From: Flavobacteriales bacterium
GTDB taxonomy: Bacteria > Bacteroidota > Bacteroidia > Flavobacteriales_D > Parvicellaceae
Length of the DNA stretch: 64,000 bases
Reading direction: 5' to 3'
Assembly (NCBI GenBank): GCA_025210295.1
Contig: JAOASC010000020.1
Coordinates: forward strand, 62,001 to 126,000
Of this stretch, positions 7,075 through 18,384 are shown piece after piece; position 1 is the first letter of the stretch; each line of letters opens with the position of its first letter. Made by a program: the position numbers and the translations under genes. Under the pieces are notes generated by a model. It had not been told where the DNA came from and searched no databases. It worked only from the letters and a program-made list of their open reading frames with translations.

Positions 7075-7810
7075 TTCTAAAGACGTTAATAATAGTTTTA
7101 TGGTAATAAACCACACACAAGATACATAAATATTGAATCGTACTCAATCCTAATAATAAAAACTCATTGGGTTTTAAAAACTCAATAAAGAATCGAAATA
7201 AAAAATAAGCAATCATAAACCACTGAAAAGTCAACCCATAAGCCAATTTCTGCTTTTGATTTAACTTTTTGAGCCCCCAGAAAAGAACCATTAAAAAAAA
7301 GAGTTCGTAAAGAGCTATAGGATGACGGCTTATCCCATCCCCCAAATCCATTCCCATAAAAAATGTGGTAGCTTTACCATAAGTAAACTCCTTTATTCCC
7401 ATCAGAAAGCAACCTATTCTTCCTATAAATATTCCAACTATAATGGGAAAGGTAAATAAATCTCCAGAGGACTGTTGTTCCCCTATGATCTTCTTTGCTA
7501 GCTCTACCCCCAATAAACCACCAAAAAGGCCTCCCATAATGGTTTTGGTATTCATCAATTCCAACCAATTTTGATTCGCCATCAATAAAGGATTTTCTAA
7601 TATCCCCACTACTCTTGAACCTATTAAGGCCCCTAAAGCAGCTCCTAAAACAATTGACAAGCGATTATTAGACGAAATGACATCTTCGGTTCTTTTTCTC
7701 AAGAAAACATAATAACGAAAAGCCACAAAAAATGCTAAATACTCTAGAATTAGATGAACGTTTAGCTGCACACCTAATATTGCCGGTTCAAAGGGAATTT
7801 CTATAGGCAT
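7064..7810 (-). CDS. Divergent Lgt (prolipoprotein diacylglyceryl transferase)-like membrane protein
   Basis: The 248-residue inner-membrane protein has about seven hydrophobic segments and the Lgt landmarks GSRVVG, GGLLGV, GRIGCF, RHPIALYE and FRFFIEF. Compared with E. coli Lgt as I recall it, Arg143 (GR), the RHPxxLYE motif and Arg239/Glu243 (FR..xE) are kept. The essential His103 of the FHGG motif is replaced by Phe (LFGG), and Asn146 is Cys. It is therefore probably not the housekeeping Lgt, which must exist elsewhere given the many lipoproteins here. The start overlaps the ruvX stop by one base (TAATG), and the end overlaps the radical SAM gene. I infer a related lipid-transfer or lipid-binding role alongside the radical SAM enzyme. 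Confidence 0.8.
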   Translation of the reverse strand: MPIEIPFEPAILGVQLNVHLILEYLAFFVAFRYYVFLRKRTEDVISSNNRLSIVLGAALGALIGSRVVGILENPLLMANQNWLELMNTKTIMGGLFGGLLGVELAKKIIGEQQSSGDLFTFPIIVGIFIGRIGCFLMGIKEFTYGKATTFFMGMDLGDGISRHPIALYELFFLMVLFWGLKKLNQKQKLAYGLTFQWFMIAYFLFRFFIEFLKPNEFLLLGLSTIQYLCILCVVYYHKTIINVFRNAN

Positions 7811-8235
7811 TAAAACAGCTTATTTTCCATTTGTTGCATATAACTTTGTAAAATAATTGTAGCGCTTACTTCATCAATTAATTCTTTTTTCTGACGATTT
7901 TTTTTCTTTACTCCCGACATAAAGATGGCCTGTGAAGCTAGTTTAGATGTAAAACGTTCATCTATCTTATCTATTTTTTGTTGAGGAAATTTCTTGGCTA
8001 AATGTTTAATCAATTTTTCAATTTCGTGCGAACTGTCTGTTTGTTGATTTTTTAAAGATTTAGGCTCTCCTACAACAATTGTCTCTACCTCTTCTTTTTG
8101 AAGATAAGTTGTCAGAAAATCTATTAATTCACTTGAGTGAACAGTCGTTAAACCAGAAGCTATGAGTTGTAACTAATCTGTTACAGCAATTCCCACTCTT
8201 TTGGTTCCGTAATCTATCGCTAATATTCTAGGCAT
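7810..8235 (-). pseudogene. ruvX: ruvX/yqgF (Holliday junction resolvase homologue) interrupted by an in-frame TAG
   Basis: Reading from ATG 8235-8233, the frame gives MPRILAIDYGTKRVGIAVTD, then TAG at 8175-8173 (codon 21), then LQLIASGLTTV and on through VVGEPKSL, DERFTS and DEVSATIIL to TAA at 7812-7810. Total length is 141 codons, normal for the YqgF/RuvX family, which has an RNase H-like fold and acts in pre-16S rRNA maturation or recombination. The amber sits where Bacteroidota homologues usually have Glu or Pro; GAG to TAG is one base change. The part after the stop has no ATG and lacks the catalytic Asp8 segment. Both ends keep the operon overlaps. It could be a recent nonsense mutation or a sequence error; TAG ends other genes here, so recoding is unlikely. 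Confidence 0.85.
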
Positions 8236-9563
8236 CAAAAAACTATTTTTTTTATCGGCTCATTAAACTTCTCTGAACGAATAATTGTTCTTGTAGTAAT
8301 CGTCTCCTCTCTTCTTATCAGATAATTCTCAACCTCTTCTATGGTGGAAATACTTACTTCTTCTCTATTGAGAAATCCATACCCTTTGTAGGTTCCTTTC
8401 TCTACCAAAACAAAAGATTGTTCTCCAGCAGCTCTACCTTTTCCAGCCAATAAAAAAGAACTTGAAGCATTATCATACTCATCTAAAAACTTTTGAATAT
8501 TTTCTTGATGTTCTTCTTGTTCTATGACTAAAGAATCGAACTCTGGCATACCACATAATTGAGGTTTTAATTCAAACTCCTCTATTTTTTTGATTAGCCA
8601 ATTTCTAGTATCAGATAAACTCGGAAATGTTTTTAAGGGTTTCACTTGATTCCCTATTTTCGTAATTCCTAATTGAGCGATTCCTTTTTGATTTTCATAC
8701 AGAAAAACACCAAATTTATTGACTTTACTTTTTTGAGAACGATTATATATAGGCCAGTAATGTTTAATCTCTGCATCCTCTAGTAAAGAAGCAATGAGTT
8801 CTGTACCAGTTAACTCCGTTGAAACATGATAAACCTCTTTATAAAATGAAAGTTTTTGTGCGGTTGCTTTTCCGGTAAAATGCGTCGTAACACGCTTTTT
8901 GATATTCTTTGCTTTTCCTATGTAAATAATTTCCTTTCGACTGTTATAGAAATAGTATATTCCCGTTTCCTGAGGCAATTTATTAAATATTCTTTCTGGT
9001 AAATTGGCTGGTAAATTCGGTTGTTTTGATACCGTTTTTAATGTCGCTAAAATGTCTCCCTCCCCTTTTTCTATTAACAAATGAAAGAGCTCAGTTGTAG
9101 CCATGGTATCAGACATAGCACGGTGTTTACTCTCATGCTTTATCCCTAACGTTTTCGTGAGCTTGCCCAAACTATAAGATGGTAGTCCAGGTAGTATTTT
9201 TCGTCCTAAACGAACTGTACATAACCGGGGTTGACCAATGGAATATCCCGCTAATTCTAATTCATACTTGACATATTTATAATCAAAATTAACATTATGT
9301 GCCACAAAGATTTTGCCCTCTAATAGCTCGGCAATCTCTTTTGCTACCTCTGCAAATTGAGGAGCGTTTTCTACCATTTCATTAGAAATTCCGGTCAAAT
9401 TTTGAATAAAAGGAGGGATATAAGCATTAGGATTTACAAGCGTTTCATAGGTTTCTATTATTTGCTGACCATCTGTTACTACAATGGCTATTTCTGTAAT
9501 TCCCCCAGTAGAAGAAAAACTCCCTGTAGTTTCAATATCGACTATTGCATATAAATTACTCAT
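8235..9563 (-). CDS. DnaQ-like 3'-5' exonuclease fused to a GIY-YIG (UvrC-like) nuclease
   Basis: The 442-residue protein has an N-terminal DEDDh exonuclease domain: DIETTG (Asp8, Glu10), HNVNFD, and HRAMSDT with the H-x4-D motif, to about residue 170. From about residue 195 a GIY-YIG domain like the UvrC N-terminus follows (GIYYFYN, IIYIGKAKNIKKR). The C-terminal 180 residues resemble the rest of the UvrC/Cho nuclease region. Proteins of this architecture are known in several phyla and are presumed to act in DNA repair, nicking and trimming damaged strands. It is the first gene of the operon; its TGA overlaps the ruvX ATG (TGATG). Confidence 0.88.
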   Translation of the reverse strand: MSNLYAIVDIETTGSFSSTGGITEIAIVVTDGQQIIETYETLVNPNAYIPPFIQNLTGISNEMVENAPQFAEVAKEIAELLEGKIFVAHNVNFDYKYVKYELELAGYSIGQPRLCTVRLGRKILPGLPSYSLGKLTKTLGIKHESKHRAMSDTMATTELFHLLIEKGEGDILATLKTVSKQPNLPANLPERIFNKLPQETGIYYFYNSRKEIIYIGKAKNIKKRVTTHFTGKATAQKLSFYKEVYHVSTELTGTELIASLLEDAEIKHYWPIYNRSQKSKVNKFGVFLYENQKGIAQLGITKIGNQVKPLKTFPSLSDTRNWLIKKIEEFELKPQLCGMPEFDSLVIEQEEHQENIQKFLDEYDNASSSFLLAGKGRAAGEQSFVLVEKGTYKGYGFLNREEVSISTIEEVENYLIRREETITTRTIIRSEKFNEPIKKIVF

Positions 9564-9644
9564 ACTTATCGATGCTAAGGTAATGATTTTAGGTTTTTTA
9601 ACAGCATATATCTGTAGAGATTTATATCTTTAAAAGATAAAGTC

Positions 9645-9652
9645 TATTTTTG
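9645..9652 (+). promoter_or_regulatory. -7 promoter element for the 9672 gene cluster
   Basis: TATTTTTG matches TAnnTTTG and lies 19 bases before the ATG at 9672. It probably drives the three-gene unit 9672-12756. Confidence 0.6.
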
Positions 9653-9671
9653 CCTGACAAAAAGTAATTGG

Positions 9672-11198
9672 ATGAGAAAATTTCAAAAAATAATCACAGT
9701 ACTTGCACTAAGTATCTTAACCCTATTAATTATTGGTGGGCTATTTTTTATTACCCAATCCAAAAAGAATACACCCCTTAATATTGTTCCCTATAATGCT
9801 AGCAATGTTGCTTTTATTAAACCTGAAAAAATTGCTAAGGATTTTTACACTTTATTAAAAAGAAATCCAACACTTTTAGATTCTGCTACTAATTCGAAAG
9901 TAGACCTTAAAGAAATAGAAGATAATATGGGAGGTAACGGACTTAACCCGTTAGTTGATGGAGTGATTTATACCTTTACCGACAGTATTGACCATGCTAA
10001 TTATATTGGAATTATCTGTGAGGTTATTAATGAAGAAAAATTTATCAAATCATTGACTAAAACACCTGAAACGATACAACGCAATGTCTTTCAAAATGGA
10101 GAAATTATCACCTTAGCTCAAGAAAATATAATTCTATTAAGGCATCAAAAACAAGCTGTTATTCTTCAAAATACAACGCCTCAAGGAACTACCCAAATAG
10201 CAATTGCAGAACACCAATTTGAAACCATTTTTTCTCAAACTCCTCAGTTTTTGAGTCAAGTTGATGCTAGCTATTCTGACTTTATTGAGCAAGAAAATCA
10301 CTTAGGTATTTGGTCTAGTAAAGAGAATCCATTGCTTAAAGAATATTTTGATTTGTTTAAATTCACTCAAAACTTTGGAAGTAAAACCTTTAGTTTAAAT
10401 TCAAACAAAGAAACTATTGATTTACAGATAGTTACCAAAATTAAAAGCGCAAATATTCTCACTTCTAAAAACCAAAAAGCCATTGCTCTAAATACCAACG
10501 AGCTGATTAAATTTAGTCTTTCTACTACTCCCTTTTATTTAAAAGATATCTTTCAAAAGTCACTTCAAGAAGAGCAACATTATATCCTAGATTTTTGTGA
10601 GGGAGCTTTTTGTTCAGGTATTATTGGTTATAGAACGTCGCCGGTATACACGACTAAAATGGATCAAAAAATAGACCCCGAAACGTTTTCAACAGTTCTA
10701 GCTATTGATACTGTTGAAGCAAGCCCATTATTTAATATTCCTGAAGTAATGCATGCTTTAAAAATTTCAAATCCTAATGCCTTATTTGACACATTAAACC
10801 AAGATAGTTTAATTAAAAACCATGCTGGATACTGGACAATTCCCCATCCTTATTTTGTCGAAGAACTACTCTATTTAGCAATAAAAGATGATGTACTTTA
10901 TATCGGAACCAATAAAAACTTTGAGGCATTAACTCCAGAATTTACGACTTTTAGTTTGGTTGCTGATCTTCCTAAGACCATCAAAAGTTACCCACCCAAA
11001 AATGCTATTCAAAAAATAGGGTTATCTGTTATACCAGATTTTAAAGTTACAACAATCGCTATTGAATATGATAAAATTGAGGAAAATAACCTCTACTTAA
11101 AAGGGGCTATGCACACTTCTGATCCCTCTCAACACGCTCTACTTATACTCGCAGGTGAAGTCCTTAATCTACGTGGAATACTAAAAGGATTTATCTAA
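9672..11198 (+). CDS. Membrane-anchored periplasmic protein, unknown function
   Basis: The 508-residue protein has a single N-terminal membrane anchor (residues about 8-29, IITVLALSILTLLIIGGLFF) and a long extracytoplasmic domain. The start of that domain (NIVPYNASNVAFIKPEKI...LLKRNPTLLD) resembles the opening of the lipoprotein at 49995 and of DUF4836-like Bacteroidota proteins, which also begin with a statement of a tunable self-inhibitory domain of unknown role. I see no catalytic motif. It is followed after 7 bases by the voltage-sensor-like gene, so the two are probably co-transcribed. Confidence 0.7.
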   Translation: MRKFQKIITVLALSILTLLIIGGLFFITQSKKNTPLNIVPYNASNVAFIKPEKIAKDFYTLLKRNPTLLDSATNSKVDLKEIEDNMGGNGLNPLVDGVIYTFTDSIDHANYIGIICEVINEEKFIKSLTKTPETIQRNVFQNGEIITLAQENIILLRHQKQAVILQNTTPQGTTQIAIAEHQFETIFSQTPQFLSQVDASYSDFIEQENHLGIWSSKENPLLKEYFDLFKFTQNFGSKTFSLNSNKETIDLQIVTKIKSANILTSKNQKAIALNTNELIKFSLSTTPFYLKDIFQKSLQEEQHYILDFCEGAFCSGIIGYRTSPVYTTKMDQKIDPETFSTVLAIDTVEASPLFNIPEVMHALKISNPNALFDTLNQDSLIKNHAGYWTIPHPYFVEELLYLAIKDDVLYIGTNKNFEALTPEFTTFSLVADLPKTIKSYPPKNAIQKIGLSVIPDFKVTTIAIEYDKIEENNLYLKGAMHTSDPSQHALLILAGEVLNLRGILKGFI

Positions 11199-11205
11199 TT
11201 TAACT

Positions 11206-12210
11206 ATGAAAATATACTTTAGCAAGTTAAAGCGTGGGACTTCCACCTTTTGGTACGCAGTGGATCTTTTAATGATCATTCTTATCCTTGTGAACTTATT
11301 TTGGATGGGATTTGATTTAGCCTTTACTACGAAGTTTTTTAGAGGTCTAGTCTATAGTGTTAGTGAGGATTTTCACAACTTTTATTACAATATTGTACAT
11401 CCAGATTTTTTATTTTACGATTTATTCTTTGTGGCCATTTTTTTATCAGAATTTGTACTAAGATGGGGGTATTCAATTTACCATAAAAAGTTTGAAAAGT
11501 GGTACATCTTTCCTTTTTATTTCTGGTACGATTTAATTGGTTGTATTCCGCTACAAGCATTCCGTTTTTTACGTTTAATTCGGATTGCTTCATTGATTAT
11601 TCGCTTACAGAAAAAAGGCGTTATAGACGTACGAGAGACATGGTGGTATCAAGCCGCAATGAAATACTATTATATTTTTGTAGAGGAGGTTTCAGATCGC
11701 GTTACGGTCAATGTTATCTCAGGTGCTCAAGACGAAATTAAAGCAGGAAATCCAATTGTTGAACAAATCATTAAGGAAGTTATTTACCCTAAAAAAGATA
11801 TTATAGCGCATTGGGCTGCTGAACGCGTCCGATATGCCTCTGCTCAAGTGTACGTTGATAAACGAGATGACATTAGAGCCTATGTAGCACTTGCAGTAAA
11901 AGAAGCTGTTGCCAATAATAAGGAAATAGCTGATTTAGAAAAAATACCTGTACTGGGTAAACAAATAGCCAAAACATTAGAAAGCTCTATTAGTGATATT
12001 ACTTCCAATGTTATTGAAAAAACATTAATTGATATGGCTCAGGAAGATTCTACAGCTCTATTAAATGAAGTTATTGAAGTTTCGCTAAGAACTATTTTAC
12101 ATCCATCTGAAGAAGCTAGATTTGAAGAAGCTGTTACTGAAATGACTGTTGAGTCTCTTGAGTTGGTTAAAGATCAAGTGAAAATTAAACGTTGGAAAAA
12201 TAAAGATTAG
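11206..12210 (+). CDS. Voltage-sensor-like four-helix membrane protein without a pore domain
   Basis: The 334-residue protein has four membrane helices in residues about 15-135. Helix S2-like FFVAIFLSEFVLRWG carries an acidic residue (Glu82), S3-like FYFWYDLIGCIPL carries Asp109, and S4-like FRFLRLIRIASLIIRL carries Arg120, 123, 126 and 133 at three-residue spacing. That is the charge layout of a voltage-sensor domain. No P-loop or S5/S6 pair follows; instead residues 140-334 are soluble and mainly helical. Membership of the ion-channel superfamily is an inference from the charge pattern. It lies between two other membrane genes with gaps of 7 and 3 bases. Confidence 0.7.
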   Translation: MKIYFSKLKRGTSTFWYAVDLLMIILILVNLFWMGFDLAFTTKFFRGLVYSVSEDFHNFYYNIVHPDFLFYDLFFVAIFLSEFVLRWGYSIYHKKFEKWYIFPFYFWYDLIGCIPLQAFRFLRLIRIASLIIRLQKKGVIDVRETWWYQAAMKYYYIFVEEVSDRVTVNVISGAQDEIKAGNPIVEQIIKEVIYPKKDIIAHWAAERVRYASAQVYVDKRDDIRAYVALAVKEAVANNKEIADLEKIPVLGKQIAKTLESSISDITSNVIEKTLIDMAQEDSTALLNEVIEVSLRTILHPSEEARFEEAVTEMTVESLELVKDQVKIKRWKNKD

Positions 12211-12213
12211 AAC

Positions 12214-12756
12214 ATGCGATGGGATTATAAACTAGTCTATTATTTATTGCTAACCTACTTTATGTATGGTTTATTCAATTGGTTTTCTTTAGGCGATTTT
12301 GTCGTACCACTTCCAATCTCTTTTGTATTTGCCGCAATTATTCCGTTAGTTTTTATCTTTACCACTAAGCCGAGTTATCATAGTCTTCTATACTTAACCA
12401 TACCACTATTACTTTTTAAAGATTTAGTGATTTACGACAATGAGGCCATTGGAATAGGATTTATTATTACGAGTGTAATAGCTTTAACGAGTCTTGGTAT
12501 AATTATACTAAAACAGTACTATCAACAAACTCTTATACGTTTTAATGGTTTATTATTGATCTCTACTCCTATCCTATTAATTGGAAACAATAAGCTTTCA
12601 ATACTTTTGATTGCTTTAACTACATTTACCACATACAGAACCCTACAAGCTGAACAGGTACAACAAGTCTCACTTGAGCGTTCATTACTAATCACCCTAT
12701 TCATTCATTCCTTATTCCTATTGAACGAAACTTCTAATTGGTTGGTAAGATTATAG
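12214..12756 (+). CDS. Polytopic membrane protein, unknown function
   Basis: The 180-residue protein is almost wholly hydrophobic, with about six membrane segments and few charges. It begins 3 bases after the voltage-sensor-like gene stops and is probably translated with it. No catalytic motif or known family is visible. It converges on ligA with a short gap. Confidence 0.65.
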   Translation: MRWDYKLVYYLLLTYFMYGLFNWFSLGDFVVPLPISFVFAAIIPLVFIFTTKPSYHSLLYLTIPLLLFKDLVIYDNEAIGIGFIITSVIALTSLGIIILKQYYQQTLIRFNGLLLISTPILLIGNNKLSILLIALTTFTTYRTLQAEQVQQVSLERSLLITLFIHSLFLLNETSNWLVRL

Positions 12757-12784
12757 TTAAAACCACTAAAATATGGCTATATTA

Positions 12785-15486
<2,702 letters not shown>

Positions 15487-15492
15487 ACACAA

Positions 15493-15500
15493 CAAAGATA
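15493..15500 (-). promoter_or_regulatory. -7 promoter element for the outer-membrane protein and ligA
   Basis: TATCTTTG on the minus strand is six bases from the chosen ATG at 15486, implying a very short or absent 5' leader. Confidence 0.55.
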
Positions 15501-15563
15501 AAATTTTTAACAAATTATAACCCTTTTGATTACAATATACATACCAAATTACTGGCTATTTAT

Positions 15564-15571
15564 TATCTTTG
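15564..15571 (+). promoter_or_regulatory. -7 promoter element for pepD
   Basis: TATCTTTG lies 18 bases before the ATG at 15590. It overlaps an upstream TTG that would lengthen the frame by seven residues, which decides the start. Confidence 0.6.
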
Positions 15572-15589
15572 CTACAAACTAAAACTACA

Positions 15590-17032
15590 ATGGAAGTAAG
15601 AGAATTAGAACCTAAAATCTTGTGGAACAATTTTGAAGATTTAAACGCTGTTCCAAGACCCTCAAAAAAGGAAGAAAGAATTATTAAATATGTGAAAGAG
15701 TTTGGTGAACAACTAAAATTAGACACTTATGTTGATCATATTGGTAATGTCATTATAAAAAAACCAGCTACACCTGGAATGGAAGATCGTAAAACGGTAA
15801 TTTTACAATCTCACATTGATATGGTACACCAAAAAAATGCTGATACTGACTTTGATTTTAATACACAAGGGATTCAATCCTATATTGACAATGATTGGGT
15901 AAAAGCAAAAGGAACTACATTAGGAGCTGACAATGGAATTGGGGCTGCGGCAATGCTATCTATTCTTGCAAGTAATGACCTCGAACATCCTGCTATAGAA
16001 GCACTTTTCACCATTGATGAAGAAACTGGAATGACCGGCGCTTTCAATTTAGAAACAGGAATACTAGATGGTAAAATCATGTTAAACCTCGATACGGAAG
16101 ATGATGATGAGTTTTCGATTGGATGTGCAGGGGGAATTGATACCAACACCTCATACGAATACACAACAACGGTTCCTTCAAGTGAAGCTAAAGCTTTTAA
16201 AATAAGTATTAGAGGACTAAAAGGTGGGCATTCTGGAATGGATATTCACTTAGAACGCGGGAATGCTAACAAGCTCATGAATCGCCTAATTGCTGACGCT
16301 AGTCAATATGGTTTGCAAGTAGCCGAAATTGATGGAGGAAGTTTAAGAAACGCTATTCCTAGAGAATCTTTTGCGGTAATTACTATTGAAGATGAAGCTT
16401 TTTTAACTGTTTTTAAGGAAAGAGCTGAAGGAATCAAAAATGAATTCTCTATTGCTGATCCTGATTTAGACATCACTATTGAAGCTACTGATTCTCCTGC
16501 TGAAGTAATGGCTATGGGTGATGTTGAAAAAATGACAAACTCCTTAAGAGCTGTTCATAATGGTGTTTATAGAATGAGTATGGCCATTCCAGGATTAGTT
16601 GAAACATCTTCTTCTTTGGCAAGGGTCATTGTAAAAGATGGTATTTTTAAAACTCAAAGTTTGCAACGTAGCTCTGTAGATACATCTAAAATGGATATTG
16701 CACATACAATTGGTGCAGCATTTAAAAATATGGGAGCTACAGTTGAACACAACGGATCTTACCCGGGATGGTCTCCCAATCCAGATTCTGAGATTTTAGA
16801 CATCATGGTAAAAAAATACACCACTGCTTTTAATGAAGAACCTAAAGTTGCTGCTTGTCATGCTGGTTTAGAGTGCGGAATATTAGGAGAGCGTTACCCT
16901 GGTGTTGATATGATCTCTTTTGGACCAACGATCAAAAACCCACATTCACCAGATGAAAAAGTGAACATTGCTTCTGTTCAAAAATTCTGGGGATTCTTAC
17001 TTGATATCTTAAAAGATATTCCTAAAAAATAA
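15590..17032 (+). CDS. pepD: PepD, aminoacyl-histidine dipeptidase (M20 family)
   Basis: The 480-residue cytoplasmic metallopeptidase cleaves Xaa-His and other dipeptides. Metal-binding and catalytic motifs of the M20 family are visible: QSHIDMV, LGADNGIG (bridging Asp) and the general-base Glu motif TIDEETGMTG, then NLDTED, a dimerisation domain with GGHSGMDIH, and the C-terminal GPTIKNPHSPDE with the last metal-binding His. Length is normal for PepD. It has its own promoter and terminator. Confidence 0.95.
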   Translation: MEVRELEPKILWNNFEDLNAVPRPSKKEERIIKYVKEFGEQLKLDTYVDHIGNVIIKKPATPGMEDRKTVILQSHIDMVHQKNADTDFDFNTQGIQSYIDNDWVKAKGTTLGADNGIGAAAMLSILASNDLEHPAIEALFTIDEETGMTGAFNLETGILDGKIMLNLDTEDDDEFSIGCAGGIDTNTSYEYTTTVPSSEAKAFKISIRGLKGGHSGMDIHLERGNANKLMNRLIADASQYGLQVAEIDGGSLRNAIPRESFAVITIEDEAFLTVFKERAEGIKNEFSIADPDLDITIEATDSPAEVMAMGDVEKMTNSLRAVHNGVYRMSMAIPGLVETSSSLARVIVKDGIFKTQSLQRSSVDTSKMDIAHTIGAAFKNMGATVEHNGSYPGWSPNPDSEILDIMVKKYTTAFNEEPKVAACHAGLECGILGERYPGVDMISFGPTIKNPHSPDEKVNIASVQKFWGFLLDILKDIPKK

Positions 17033-17058
17033 CTTTTTTATACAGTTATATAACCTAT

Positions 17059-17088
17059 CAGAAAAAGTGCATAATTGCACTTTTTCTG
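17059..17088 (+). terminator. Terminator after pepD
   Basis: A perfect 13-bp stem (CAGAAAAAGTGCA / TGCACTTTTTCTG) with a 4-base loop. The T run is within the right arm. Confidence 0.85.
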
Positions 17089-17145
17089 TTAATGGAGATA
17101 AGAGTTTAAATTGAATACATTATAAAAAATATGATTTAAACGCTA

Positions 17146-17321
17146 ATGAAAACATTCCGAACAATAATTGCTTTTGTTTATGCTCTAATTCCTTTTGGTG
17201 TCCTTTGCATGGTAAGTACATGAATACAAGCAAAACCATTAAAACTAAATCCAACACTCAATGGAAGCAACATTCTTACGATATTGGAGTTGGGATGTTA
17301 GCCCTGTATTTACAAGGCTAA
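17146..17321 (+). other. Two overlapping tiny frames, possibly a decayed gene
   Basis: An ATG at 17146 opens 25 codons (MKTFRTIIAFVYALIPFGV...) ending at TGA 17221-17223; an ATG at 17220 overlapping it (ATGA) opens 33 codons ending DIGVGMLALYLQG at TAA 17321. The first looks like a membrane segment or signal sequence. They precede the SUKH-like gene by 15 bases. They may be real coupled mini genes or the remains of a gene broken by deletion. The rest of the 304-base gap 17033-17336 holds only the pepD terminator. Confidence 0.3.
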
Positions 17322-17336
17322 TCTTTTTTACAGAAT

Positions 17337-18326
17337 ATGAATAAAATATGGAGCTATATCATCACCAACAAGACCATTAGTCTTTTAAACCTAGTCCTTA
17401 TACTAGCTCCTTTACTTCCCTATTCATATAGCTTTTCCCCTATTCTATCAGAAAAAACAACACCATGGATAACTAATTTTATCTTTGATCAGATTCCCCA
17501 TTCCATAGCTTATATAACTCTTATAATTTTGACCATCAGTTTTCAGTTGATAAGAAATATTTTTTGGAAAAAAGCAATTTTAATCCTTAGTATGATCATT
17601 GGCTTTATCTTCTTTATTGATGGAGCTTTTACTATCGGTTTCCCTATTCAAGATTATTTACCTGGAATTGGAAATTTATTAATTTTAGCGTTTTTCCCTT
17701 TAACTACTTCAGTTTTTATTGTGACTTTGATTTTTGACTCTCCACCCTCTGATAATCACTATAATACTTTACAACTTATGCCTACTTACGACACCATAAA
17801 AAAAGGAATTCCTAATACGATAGCTATTCCTCATGAATTAGAATTATTTTGTAATTGGTTAGATCAAAATGGCTACCCAATTAGTGGTTGTTTTGAACTA
17901 AGAGCAGATGATGGAGAAACAATGCGTTATTGGCTTGGGATGGAAGGACACTCAGACCGATTTGGGATATTTGGAGCGGGTTCTGATGGTTCATTATATG
18001 CTTTTTGGATGGATGATGAGGGCCAACAAAAAATTGTACATTTAGGCTCAGAAGGTGGACAACTATATATCCTGGCAGATAATTTTATTGACTTTTTAAG
18101 ATTATTAGCTATTGGATATGATGAAATTGGATTTGCAGATTTAAGCAAAACAGTTGAAGAGTGGAATATCTCACAAGGGCTTCCTCCTAATGATGGTATA
18201 AACTCTATTTTTCAAAAATGGGTTAAAACCACCTTTAAAACAACTATTCCAATAAAAGGAAATGAAATTGTCTCAATAAATGATACATCATTTAATGATT
18301 GGATCAATACTAACCAATCCAATTAA
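17337..18326 (+). CDS. Membrane protein with a C-terminal SMI1/KNR4 (SUKH)-like domain
   Basis: The 329-residue protein has about four membrane helices in residues 1-140, then a soluble domain from about 165. That domain has FELRADDGETMRYWLGM, FGIFGAGSDGSLYAFWMDD, IVHLGSEGGQLYILADNFIDFLRLLAIGYDEI: the GSDGxxYAFW and a late DFLRLLA element resemble SUKH-superfamily proteins. SUKH proteins are often immunity factors against polymorphic toxins, but many are housekeeping. No toxin gene is visible next to it. The membrane part fused to it is unusual. Assignment rests on pattern only. Confidence 0.6.
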   Translation: MNKIWSYIITNKTISLLNLVLILAPLLPYSYSFSPILSEKTTPWITNFIFDQIPHSIAYITLIILTISFQLIRNIFWKKAILILSMIIGFIFFIDGAFTIGFPIQDYLPGIGNLLILAFFPLTTSVFIVTLIFDSPPSDNHYNTLQLMPTYDTIKKGIPNTIAIPHELELFCNWLDQNGYPISGCFELRADDGETMRYWLGMEGHSDRFGIFGAGSDGSLYAFWMDDEGQQKIVHLGSEGGQLYILADNFIDFLRLLAIGYDEIGFADLSKTVEEWNISQGLPPNDGINSIFQKWVKTTFKTTIPIKGNEIVSINDTSFNDWINTNQSN

Positions 18327-18384
18327 GAATTAGAATCCTCCACAACGTCTCTTATACAACTTCTCCATATTACTTTAAAACAGT

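Noticed and set aside
7810-8013. A separate 67-residue gene in the ruvX region
   Set aside because: It is the C-terminal half of ruvX, it starts at TTG and has no ATG; the frame joins in line with the N-terminal part.
8173-8235. TAG in ruvX as evidence of general amber recoding
   Set aside because: Other genes here end with TAG (for example at 2354, 12210 and 46266) in normal places.
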